Assembly (NCBI GenBank): GCA_020636315.1
Contig: JACJYA010000033.1
Location: 1 to 14,026 of the forward strand
Reading direction: 5' to 3'
Source: Lewinellaceae bacterium
GTDB lineage: Bacteria > Bacteroidota > Bacteroidia > Chitinophagales > Saprospiraceae
DNA: 14,026 nucleotides
In this document: positions 1-6,534 of the stretch, piece after piece
Position numbering within the stretch: the first letter of the stretch is position 1
How the letters are laid out: every line of letters starts with the position of its first letter
Made by a program: the position numbers and the translations under genes
Notes under the pieces: generated by a model
Database searches by the model: none
Seen by the model: only the letters and a program-made list of their open reading frames with translations
Told to the model about the DNA's origin: nothing

Positions 1-1
1 G

Positions 2-1456
2 ACGACAGCTCATTTTTATGCGAAGATGAGCGAGCAGGAGTTTCTGGAGTGGGTAAAGGAGGTTCGCAAAAAGCAAGGCAAGCTAAGCCCTTATGAAGAG
101 CCGATAAAGGCCCGCCTGGCGGCCCACCCGGACCTGTCTTCCTACCAGATACACGATTGGTTATTGGAGCACTACCCGGGCCTAAAGGTGAGCCGGCGAG
201 CCGTAACCGGCTTTGTGAAATACCTTCGCGAAGTTTACCACATCCCTAAACCGACAAAACAGAAGAAAAGGCGGGAGTACATGGCAGTGGAGGACTTGCC
301 CTATGGCAAGCAGGCCCAGCTGGATTTTGGTGTCTACGAGATGGCCGCCAGCCAGGGGGAAGTTCAGAAGGTGTACTTCATGATCATAGTATTGTCGCGC
401 TGCCGCTACAAGCATGTGTATTTTCTTAGCCGCCCCTTTACCACTGCGGACGTGATTGAGGCTCATGAGAAGGCCTTTGCCTACTTTGGGGGCCTTCCCC
501 AAGAGATTGTCTACGACCAGGACAAGTTGATGGTGGTAAGCGAAAATTGGGGAGACATCCTGTTAACAGAAAAGTTTAGGGCCTACCTCAAGGTTCGCAA
601 AATTGAAATTTTCTTGTGCCACAAGAGCGACCCGGAGACGAAGGGCAAATCGGAAAGCGTGGTCAAATATGTGAAGTCCAACTTTTTGAACCAACGCCCT
701 TTCATCAATGACGAGATCCTCAATGCCGAGTGCCTGGCCTGGCTGAAGAGGACGGCTAACGGGCAGGTAAACGGGACGACCAAGCGTATCCCGGCAGAGG
801 AGTTCCTGATAGAGAAAACACACCTTGGGCCACTCCGCCCAATTGCTCTGGAATGGCTCGCCTATAACCCCTACCATGTGCGCAAAGACAACCTCATCAC
901 CTGGAAAGGCAACCGTTATTCTGTCCCGGAGGGCACTTACAAAGGACAGCAAACCAGGGTGTGGGTTAAGGTAGAAGAGGGATACCTGGGTATTTATAAT
1001 GAGCAAAAAGAACAAATAGCCCGGCATGAGGTCAATGTGGGCAAAGGCCAAACGGTTATCAACTCCAACCACAAGCGGGACAGGAGCCAGAAGATAAATG
1101 AGCTGATGGAGCAAGTTGCCAGCTTGTTCCCGGACAAGCAGGCTGCTCAGAATTATTTTGCCCAGCTGCGTAAAGCCAGGCCTCGCTACATCCGCGACCA
1201 GTTGCTCAACATCAGAAGTTCCATCCGCAAATCGAATGAAGCCTATCTGGGGCAAGCCCTCGGGTTTTGCCAGGCCAACAACATTTTTAATGCCGGCGAT
1301 TTTACAGCTGTCCTGGATAGCTTCAGCCTGGTGAGCCAGGCGCCGAAACCCCTGCTGGAAGAACTGTTGGCCAAGCCGGTGAACCGAAAGCACTTGTCAG
1401 CTACGCCTCAAACAAGCGATATCAACGACTACGAATCTATTGTTAACTCAAAATGA
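2..1456 (+). CDS. istA: IS21-family transposase IstA, 5' partial
   Basis: IstA catalyses cut-and-paste or replicative transposition of IS21 elements together with the ATPase IstB. The reading frame is open to the left edge. The first in-frame ATG is at 26, but from there the protein starts at the linker region (SPYEEPIKARL), so the usual N-terminal helix-turn-helix of about 50 residues is missing and the gene probably starts outside the window. Numbered from that ATG, the rve/DDE core shows Asp100 (AQLDFGVYEM), a second Asp at 164 or 166 (IVYDQDKL) and Glu210 in KGKSESVVKYVKSNFL. This order and spacing match IS21 integrase domains. A C-terminal Mu-transposase-like beta domain follows (NPYHVRKDNLITWKGNRYSVP). 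No internal stop or frameshift is visible, so the visible part looks functional. The stop codon lies 8 bases before the istB ATG. Confidence 0.93.
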   Translation, partial: TTAHFYAKMSEQEFLEWVKEVRKKQGKLSPYEEPIKARLAAHPDLSSYQIHDWLLEHYPGLKVSRRAVTGFVKYLREVYHIPKPTKQKKRREYMAVEDLPYGKQAQLDFGVYEMAASQGEVQKVYFMIIVLSRCRYKHVYFLSRPFTTADVIEAHEKAFAYFGGLPQEIVYDQDKLMVVSENWGDILLTEKFRAYLKVRKIEIFLCHKSDPETKGKSESVVKYVKSNFLNQRPFINDEILNAECLAWLKRTANGQVNGTTKRIPAEEFLIEKTHLGPLRPIALEWLAYNPYHVRKDNLITWKGNRYSVPEGTYKGQQTRVWVKVEEGYLGIYNEQKEQIARHEVNVGKGQTVINSNHKRDRSQKINELMEQVASLFPDKQAAQNYFAQLRKARPRYIRDQLLNIRSSIRKSNEAYLGQALGFCQANNIFNAGDFTAVLDSFSLVSQAPKPLLEELLAKPVNRKHLSATPQTSDINDYESIVNSK

Positions 1457-1463
1457 TATCCTG

Positions 1464-2231
1464 ATGAAAAAATTGCAACACCTCAAACAGCACATGAGCC
1501 TGTTACGGTGGAATGCCACCAACATGCAGATTGAACAGCTGCTCCAGGAAGCCCAGGAACACAAGCCCTCTTACCTGGAGTGGCTACTGCGCATTACTCA
1601 ATCCGAGGTTGACTACCGTTACGAGAAAGCCATGGACCGGAGGCTGAAAAAAGCAACCCTGCCACTGCAGCACCGGCTCGAGCAATTTGACTTTAGCCAT
1701 CAAAATGGCGTATCGCCCCCGCAGCTTCAGCAGCTCCGGGAGTTGCTTTGGCTGGAGCAGCAGTACAACCTCATCCTCATGGGCCCCAGTGGAGTGGGCA
1801 AAACCTTCATCGCCGCCGGCCTGGCATACGACGCCATCAAGGCAGGCTACGATGCGCTGTTCAGGACGATGCAAGAGGTGCTCGACACGCTCAAGCTCAA
1901 GGACGTTACCCGGAGTGCTAAGGCGGAGTACCACCGTTACCTCAAAGCCCAGCTCGTAGTCATCGACGACATGATGATGTTCCCGGTGGAGAAAAATGAC
2001 GCCAACCGCCTGTTCCACCTGGTCAACCACCTGCACGAGAGAAGCTCGATTATCATTACGACGAATAAAAGCCCGAAGCAATGGGCTGAAGTGCTCAACG
2101 ATGAAGTGCTGGCTACCGCCATGCTGGACCGGCTCCTGTACCGGTGCGAGATCATCCAGCTGAAAGGTAAGAGCTACCGGCTGGCTAACCGCAAGACGAT
2201 TTTTGAAAATACGGCGCAGGGCGCCGGATGA
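1464..2231 (+). CDS. istB: IS21-family helper ATPase IstB
   Basis: IstB is the AAA+ ATPase, related to DnaC, that assembles on target DNA and stimulates IstA. Numbered from the ATG at 1464, the protein has 255 residues, close to the usual 240-260. It shows a Walker A motif GPSGVGKT at about 107-114, a Walker B LVVIDD at about 164-169, and a sensor-1-like strand IIITTNK at about 196-202. The C-terminal part (LDRLLYRCEIIQLKGKSYR) is the characteristic IstB ending. The upstream N-terminal region (HMSLLRWNATNMQIEQLL) matches the IstB helical N-domain. A TTG at 1440 in the same frame would overlap istA by 17 bases and add 8 residues. ATG was preferred, but translational coupling from the TTG is possible because IS21 genes often overlap. 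No defects are visible. Confidence 0.93.
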   Translation: MKKLQHLKQHMSLLRWNATNMQIEQLLQEAQEHKPSYLEWLLRITQSEVDYRYEKAMDRRLKKATLPLQHRLEQFDFSHQNGVSPPQLQQLRELLWLEQQYNLILMGPSGVGKTFIAAGLAYDAIKAGYDALFRTMQEVLDTLKLKDVTRSAKAEYHRYLKAQLVVIDDMMMFPVEKNDANRLFHLVNHLHERSSIIITTNKSPKQWAEVLNDEVLATAMLDRLLYRCEIIQLKGKSYRLANRKTIFENTAQGAG

Positions 2232-2262
2232 TTTTTAGGTGAAAAATTTTTATGTTTATGTG

Positions 2263-2334
2263 CCAAAAGTGTCCAGTTCATACTTCCCAAAACTGTCCAG
2301 TTTATCTTGCCTAAAACTGTTCAGTTCATACTTC
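2263..2334 (+). repeat. Three tandem 24-bp repeats, IS21 right-end transposase sites
   Basis: Three adjacent 24-bp units occupy 2263-2286, 2287-2310 and 2311-2334. Each contains a core close to AAAACTGTCCAGTT followed by an AT-rich CATACTTC-like tail; units 1 and 3 end identically, and unit 2 differs in the tail. They lie directly downstream of istB. IS21 elements are known to carry two or more copies of a terminal repeat at each end as transposase binding sites. That role is inferred from position, and the matching left-end copies are outside the window. Confidence 0.8.
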
Positions 2335-2339
2335 TGCTT

Positions 2340-2847
2340 ACAATGGCCCACCAGGCGCTGGGCAAATTTGGCGTACAGCTATGCCTTAGCTCCGTGCGCG
2401 ATATTACCAACCGCCTGGCGAACCATTGTTTTGAATCGGGCGAAGAAAATGTAATCGCCAGGCCAGGCGAGACACTGGAGGGTGAGCGGGTAGTGATCTC
2501 CATAGATGGAGGCCGGACGCGCACCCGAAGCTATGATGACAACTATAACGATTCGGGAATGCCACTTACCAAACAGCCTCGTGTGAGCCAAAACTATTCG
2601 TCATCGATGTGCTGGATGAAAATGGGCAGCCTCAGCGCCACGAATTACCCCTTAATGGGTGCCGTTTTGCCGAAGCTGATGTGCGGCAGTGGCATTATTG
2701 AATCGGCTATCCGCAGCCTCATCAACCTGCGCATTCAAAAATGCTTCGACATTCTGGGGCAAACAGGTGGTGGAGAAGCTATATTTTCTGCGGGCGGCAC
2801 TCCTGGTTAAACGATGGGATGTTGCCATGGAAAACCTTACAAAATGA
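2340..2847 (+). pseudogene. Decayed DDE transposase, 3' remnant of a second insertion sequence
   Basis: A transposase C-terminal half can be rebuilt across three reading frames. Frame 3 gives MAHQALGKFGVQLCL and then VVISIDGGRTRTR, whose Asp is probably the first DDE residue. Near 2553-2555 the sense continues in frame 2 (GNATYQTA, then EPKLFVIDVLDENGQPQRHE and GCRFAEADV). Near 2672-2690 it jumps back to frame 3 (KLMCGSGIIESAIRSLINLR), consistent with a deletion of the central catalytic region. Near 2733-2736 it shifts to frame 1 (KNASTFWGKQVVEKLYFLRA, ending MENLTK and TGA at 2845-2847). The GSG-IES-NLR signature is common in C-termini of several DDE families, and I cannot assign an IS family. 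The 5' half is absent and the remnant abuts the IS21 right end, so it was probably split by that insertion. It is non-functional. Confidence 0.85.
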
Positions 2848-3434
2848 AATTGATCCAGGGGGACAAATCACAACTGCGCCCGTTTTAATATGTGATTTAA
2901 ACTGTGTCTGCTCAAAACTTCATGCTCCCCACAAATAAAGGTGATCGGAGAAGTTAAAAATCCGGAAAAAAGTTTTTGCTGAAAATCATCCATCAAATAA
3001 AGGCATTAATTTTGCGCGAATTGACACTTTTTGCTTCCAAACCTGGCCTCCAAACAAGCTCTTAGGGATCTTTCACCTGCCATAGTGGAATCTTCCTTCT
3101 CCAGGCAATATACGATGATTCTGATACCTATGGTTCGGTTTTGAGCCAATTTCAGGGTTTTAATACCCCAGCCGCACCCACCCCCAGCCGATGTGCCAGA
3201 TCAGGTAATACACCAGCCGGAAGGTGTACATCGACACGAAATCATACCGCTTGAAGAGCCACAACTGGATCAGGTTGATCAGAAATATGTGGAGGCTCAC
3301 GTATAGAACTGAGGAGAAATGATGACATAACGCCTGAACCATAGCAACTTAACCAAAAAATGGCTATATTATAGGAGAAAACTCAACTTAAGCAGTAGAA
3401 CTACCTTCTTTTCCCTAATCACCAATTCAATCCT
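2848..3434. other. Largely gene-free stretch between transposase remnant and NTF2-like gene
   Basis: No convincing protein gene, RNA gene or long repeat is seen, apart from the doubtful minus-strand ORF at 3160-3342. The first part is AT-rich and probably includes the right end of the decayed insertion sequence, but no clear inverted repeat marks it. The AT-rich patch around 3358-3375 could hold a promoter for the gene starting at 3435 or for the minus-strand ORF. No clean Bacteroidota promoter motif (TTTG with a TAnnTTTG box) could be placed. Confidence 0.5.
3160..3342 (-). CDS. Possible small membrane protein or gene fragment, 60 aa
   Basis: I do not recognise this ORF. It reads MVQALCHHFSSVLYV, then a hydrophobic stretch (SLHIFLINLIQLWLF), a basic break (KRYD), and a second aromatic-rich stretch ending WHIGWGWVRLGY. 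The composition looks like two short membrane-associated helices and is less random than the shadow frames nearby, and no gene lies on the opposite strand. An in-frame TAA sits two codons before the ATG. It may be a true small membrane protein or the C-terminal remnant of a longer one, which would suit this decayed, IS-rich neighbourhood. Without homologues it cannot be distinguished from a chance ORF. Confidence 0.3.
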   Translation of the reverse strand: MVQALCHHFSSVLYVSLHIFLINLIQLWLFKRYDFVSMYTFRLVYYLIWHIGWGWVRLGY

Positions 3435-3941
3435 ATGAGAAAGCAATTTGAAGCCTACCTTGCCGCCGTTAATGAGCATGATACTGACAAAGCATTGAGT
3501 TACCTTTCCAGTAGTTTTCAGCTGAAATTTGCCGATTACGATTATGTCATCGATAAGAAAAGGTTTGTCCATGTCCTGGGATGGGATAAGGGCGTCAATG
3601 GAAAGATCACCTGTTCGGATCTCGAAGAGGAGAAATATTCCATCAAAGGGTTATTTTCAGAACGGAATGACTTTTTTCAACTTATTGGCATCGACGCGTT
3701 GACGGCAACCATGGTGTTTTGGTTCGACCAGCGGGGTTTGATCATCAGGCAGGTCTATATGCCCCTGGCGGGCCAGCCTTCCCTGAAGGAGAAATTAAAA
3801 CCGGCCGTGGAATGGGCGAGAGCTAACCGGCCGGAAGAGTTGGAAGCCATTTATCCTCAGGAGCAGATGCAGTACAACCAGGAAATGGCGGAGCGGTGGG
3901 TAGCCCTGCTCAAAGAATGGAAAGCGGCAGTGCCCGCCTAG
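3435..3941 (+). CDS. NTF2/SnoaL-like fold protein
   Basis: This 168-residue cytoplasmic protein has no signal peptide or membrane segment. Its N-terminus (FEAYLAAVNEHDTDKALSYL, then FQLKFADY and RFVHVLGWD) has the pattern of the cone-shaped NTF2/SnoaL fold: a first helix followed by an acidic 'NEHD' turn, a hydrophobic strand and then antiparallel strands (TATMVFWFDQRGLIIRQVYMPL). That fold is used by small enzymes, binding proteins and inhibitors, so no reaction can be assigned. The C-terminal 50 residues (PAVEWARANRPEELEAIYPQ onward) are helical and longer than in a minimal NTF2 domain. The ATG at 3435 is the first in frame and follows an AT-rich leader. It is transcribed convergently towards the dioxygenase gene, so the two are separate transcription units. 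The fold call is moderate; the function is unknown. Confidence 0.75.
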   Translation: MRKQFEAYLAAVNEHDTDKALSYLSSSFQLKFADYDYVIDKKRFVHVLGWDKGVNGKITCSDLEEEKYSIKGLFSERNDFFQLIGIDALTATMVFWFDQRGLIIRQVYMPLAGQPSLKEKLKPAVEWARANRPEELEAIYPQEQMQYNQEMAERWVALLKEWKAAVPA

Positions 3942-3972
3942 TGGCTGCTAACTCCATTTGGGACTGTTTAAA

Positions 3973-4042
3973 GTTCCTGGTTTCTGGTTCTCCGGAAACC
4001 AGCGGGTCAGCGTAACGCGGACACGTGTATTTGAACTATCCC
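3973..4042 (-). repeat. Dispersed intergenic repeat, copy A (reverse orientation)
   Basis: Read on the minus strand, 4042 to 3994 aligns without gaps to 13922-13970 on the plus strand over 49 bases with about 8 mismatches. The shared blocks are GGGATAGTTCAA, CGTGTCCGCGT and CTGGTTTCC. Both copies then continue into heptamers of the CCAGNAA type and end in AGGAAC. This copy has two heptamers where copy B has about five. It lies between convergent genes, and its first bases supply the TAG stop codon of the dioxygenase gene at 4036-4038. Confidence 0.8.
3977..4002. terminator. Candidate bidirectional terminator hairpin inside repeat copy A
   Basis: CTGGTTTC at 3977-3984 is perfectly complementary to GAAACCAG at 3995-4002, with a 10-base loop. 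It lies 35 bases after the NTF2-like stop and 34 bases after the dioxygenase stop, a natural place for a terminator between convergent genes. No long U-tract follows on either strand, so intrinsic termination is uncertain. Confidence 0.4.
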
Positions 4043-5013
4043 CTCCATTTTTTCAACCCCAGCAACTTCTCGCCGAGTTCCGTCAGTTCCGCCCGCCCGT
4101 ATTTGACCTGTTCCAGCCGGCGCGGGTCGCCCGGGAATGCATAGCCTTCCGGCGCGATCCGGTCTTTCCAGGAGCTTATCCTCCACTGCCGTAGCGGCTC
4201 GTTGTCCTCTTCAGCCGGCATCATAGAGATGTACTGAGCGATGCGCACCTTGTCTTCCGAGTGGTTGGGGCGGATGCCGTGGGGAAGGAGGCTGTTGAAG
4301 ATCAGCAGGTCGCCCACTTCCAGTGCCACTTTGACGATCTTGTCTTCCAGCCCGGTGATATCCGGCTGGAAGTAGTCGCGATCCTCGGGTTGCGTTTGTT
4401 TCCAGGTGTCGTAATTGCGGAACAGCCAGGGGATGCACTGGAAGCCGCCCATGCGCTCGTCCGTCTGATCGGAGAGGGCCAGCACGCCCTGAACGTTCTG
4501 CGGCTTGGTTTCCGGGTCGTAATCCCAGTGGATGAAGCCCTTGTATTCGAAGCCGGGGCGGATAGGGAAGTTGAGGTTGGCCCGGTCGATGGTTACCCAA
4601 AGGGCGTCCGTCCCCCAGATATCGGTGAAGGCCTCATATACCCGAGGGTGCTGCCGGTTGTTCCAGAGGTGCTGGTGGTTATAAACTTCGACCATGCCCG
4701 TGCCGATCAGCTCTTTCATTTCCATCTCCGCACGAGGCGCGGTGTACCAGGTGTTCTGGCCATCGGGGGATTTTTCCTCGAATTCCCAGAGGAAGGCGGC
4801 GGTGGCCAGGGCCTGCTCCCGGGGCACGGCGTTTTTGACGATGACGTAGCCGTTGTGCTGCCAGAAAGCCCAGTCTTCCTCGCTCAGCACCCGTAGGGGG
4901 CGGCCGTTGGAGCGGTCGTTGAGTTTGATCCTGCTGCTCTTGGCGGTGGAAGGGTTGCCCGGGATATCCTTGTGGGTATTGTCGGGGGCCATGCTTTTTC
5001 TGGTGTCTCTCAT
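4036..5013 (-). CDS. Phytanoyl-CoA dioxygenase (PhyH) family Fe(II)/2-oxoglutarate oxygenase
   Basis: The family hydroxylates aliphatic positions using O2 and 2-oxoglutarate; the substrate here is unknown. The 325-residue protein has no signal peptide and is probably cytoplasmic. An N-terminal segment of about 40 polar residues precedes the typical opening (EEDWAFWQHNGYVIVKNAVP). The iron-binding facial triad is visible as His162 and Asp164 (FIHWDYDPE) and His245 (LLPHGIRPN), and Arg257 (KVRIAQY) is the expected 2-oxoglutarate anchor. All key residues are present, so it should be active. The C-terminus is rich in basic and acidic residues and ends KKWRG. The ATG at 5011-5013 was chosen; Met8 (4990-4992) is an alternative. 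It is transcribed divergently from the protease gene across 147 bases. The stop codon lies within the dispersed repeat, so the last codons may have been reshaped by repeat insertion. Confidence 0.88.
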   Translation of the reverse strand: MRDTRKSMAPDNTHKDIPGNPSTAKSSRIKLNDRSNGRPLRVLSEEDWAFWQHNGYVIVKNAVPREQALATAAFLWEFEEKSPDGQNTWYTAPRAEMEMKELIGTGMVEVYNHQHLWNNRQHPRVYEAFTDIWGTDALWVTIDRANLNFPIRPGFEYKGFIHWDYDPETKPQNVQGVLALSDQTDERMGGFQCIPWLFRNYDTWKQTQPEDRDYFQPDITGLEDKIVKVALEVGDLLIFNSLLPHGIRPNHSEDKVRIAQYISMMPAEEDNEPLRQWRISSWKDRIAPEGYAFPGDPRRLEQVKYGRAELTELGEKLLGLKKWRG

Positions 5014-5160
5014 CTTTCCGGGTTTTTAGTGAAATTATAAAATTTCCAGGATAATCTTAAAGTCAGGTTAAACCCTTGAGATAAGAGAGCCCTGAACCGG
5101 CGACACAAGAGATAAAAAACTAAATTGACGGCATTACAAACGCGCTAAAACCTGGAAAGA
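5014..5160. promoter_or_regulatory. Divergent promoter region between dioxygenase and protease genes
   Basis: The 147 bases between two divergently transcribed genes must hold promoters for both if each gene is transcribed on its own. The region is AT-richer than the flanking genes. A TTGAC at about 5123-5127 followed by TAAAAC about 16 bases on is a weak candidate for the plus-strand gene. No unambiguous Bacteroidota sigma-factor motif or operator palindrome was identified. Confidence 0.35.
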
Positions 5161-6363
5161 ATGAAGAAAATCCTTTTACTCCTTCTGGCGGCATCGCTGC
5201 TCCCTCAATGCACTACTTACCACCGCGTCCGGTCTAATAACCTGGTTACCAAAGCTACCCTGGCGGAAAAACATTTCTACCAAGAGATCCCGTTTACCCT
5301 GGCCCACGGCCTGCCGGTGGTTCCGGTTTACATCGGGCAGGACAGCACACCTTATTCTTTCTGCTTTGATACCGGCGGATATACTGTCCTTTCTGAAGAA
5401 TTGAAAGAAAGAGCGGCCGGCGTTCACCAGAAAAGTTATATTGACGTCAAAGACGCCAATAACCAAACGGCGAGGATACACACCTATATGCTGGACGAAC
5501 TCTCCGTCGGCCCCGTCCCTTTCGAGAATGTGGGGTTTGCCCGCATCGGCTTTACCGAAGCGGAGTATTTTTCCTGCCCCGGAATTGCCGGCACGGTCGG
5601 CCCCGGCGTCATGAAGGAATGCATCTGGTATTTTGATTACGACAATCAGAAAATCGTTGCCACCGATCAGTTGGAAAAGATCCCCAACATCGGATCGGCC
5701 ACCCGAATACCCATAAAAACCAACAACATCAACAAGCCTTTGATGGAATTCACCGTCGAGGGGCAAAAAGGGGTATTTACTTTCGATACCGGCGACAACG
5801 GGTTTATCGGCTTCCGCAAGCCTTTCATTGAAAGCCTGGGGCGGAATTTTCCTTCGGCTACCCGTTACGGGCAGGGAATCCGGGCGGGGCACAGCCAGGT
5901 TCGGGAAGACGTCACCTTGCACCGGCTGGATTCCATTCGCCTGGGAGGGAGTATCTTGCTGGAAAATGTCATTGGGACGTCCCGAAACAGCAGTGCACAT
6001 AGCCTGGGTGCAGGAATTTTCGATTTTTTCAATGTGGTGTTCAACCTTGGCAAGGACGAGGTTTACTTCATCCGGAGGAAAAAGCCTGCCCCCGGCAGCA
6101 CTCTGTATTCTTTCGGTTTCGGCATTGATTTTAAGGATCAAAAATTAGTGGTCGGCCATCTTTACAACAACAGCCCGGCGAGCCGGGCCGGCATTCAGGT
6201 GGGGGATGAGCTGGCGAAGATCGACGGAAGGAGGTATGAATTTTCCGATTATTGCGATTTCCTGAACAATTTTAACCCAGTGCCGGAAGAGAGGATCGAG
6301 CTGGAACTGGTGCGCGATGGCCAAGGTTTTGCGGTGGAATTGAAAAAGGAAAGGATCTTGTGA
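5161..6363 (+). CDS. Lipoprotein aspartyl protease (retropepsin-like) with C-terminal PDZ domain
   Basis: The predicted product is a membrane-anchored periplasmic or surface protease. The N-terminus has a lysine start, a leucine-rich core and a lipobox-like LLPQC, giving a lipidated Cys17. Two DTG motifs are visible: Asp70 (FCFDTGGYTVLS) and Asp209 (FTFDTGDNGFIGF). They are about 140 residues apart, each preceded by a VYIGQ- or FTVEG-type strand, as expected for two retropepsin-like lobes in one chain. A glycine-rich segment (SLGAGIFDFFNVVFNL) resembles the conserved strand near the end of the second lobe. Residues about 318-395 form a PDZ domain (LVVGHLYNNSPASRAGIQVG), which usually binds substrate C-termini. 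Bacteroidota commonly encode such aspartyl protease-PDZ proteins, mostly uncharacterised. The start follows GGAAAGA directly. The cytochrome gene follows 171 bases downstream on the same strand, so shared transcription is possible but not evident. Confidence 0.87.
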   Translation: MKKILLLLLAASLLPQCTTYHRVRSNNLVTKATLAEKHFYQEIPFTLAHGLPVVPVYIGQDSTPYSFCFDTGGYTVLSEELKERAAGVHQKSYIDVKDANNQTARIHTYMLDELSVGPVPFENVGFARIGFTEAEYFSCPGIAGTVGPGVMKECIWYFDYDNQKIVATDQLEKIPNIGSATRIPIKTNNINKPLMEFTVEGQKGVFTFDTGDNGFIGFRKPFIESLGRNFPSATRYGQGIRAGHSQVREDVTLHRLDSIRLGGSILLENVIGTSRNSSAHSLGAGIFDFFNVVFNLGKDEVYFIRRKKPAPGSTLYSFGFGIDFKDQKLVVGHLYNNSPASRAGIQVGDELAKIDGRRYEFSDYCDFLNNFNPVPEERIELELVRDGQGFAVELKKERIL

Positions 6364-6534
6364 TAACAGCCTCATGGATGTGATCAGTAATAACAAGGCC
6401 CGGCCAGGGAAGGGGCGGGGATACCAGTAACAAAATTTTTCCGCATAAACTGGCGCTGTAAGGAATAGGCCGGTTTTCACCTTTACAGTTCAGTCGGACT
6501 TTTTACCTTTAAGCCGAATCAATTTACCGGAAAG

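Larger units (their letters stand above)
1..2342 (+). mobile_element. IS21-family insertion sequence, left end outside the window
   Basis: The segment contains the istA-istB gene pair that defines the IS21 family, followed by three tandem 24-bp repeats typical of the multiple terminal repeats bound by the IS21 transposase. IS21 elements usually begin with TG and end with CA, and a CA at 2341-2342 just after the repeats is a reasonable guess for the right terminus. Immediately beyond it lies the coding remnant of a different transposase, which suggests that this element inserted there. The left terminus, the start of istA and the target duplication lie upstream of the window, so the exact boundaries are inferred. 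Confidence 0.85.

Noticed and set aside
563..1393. Minus-strand ORF of 276 codons
   Set aside because: Shadow of istA, which has a full DDE triad.
5176..6141. Minus-strand ORF of 321 codons
   Set aside because: Antisense to the DTG/PDZ protease; no motif or plausible start context.
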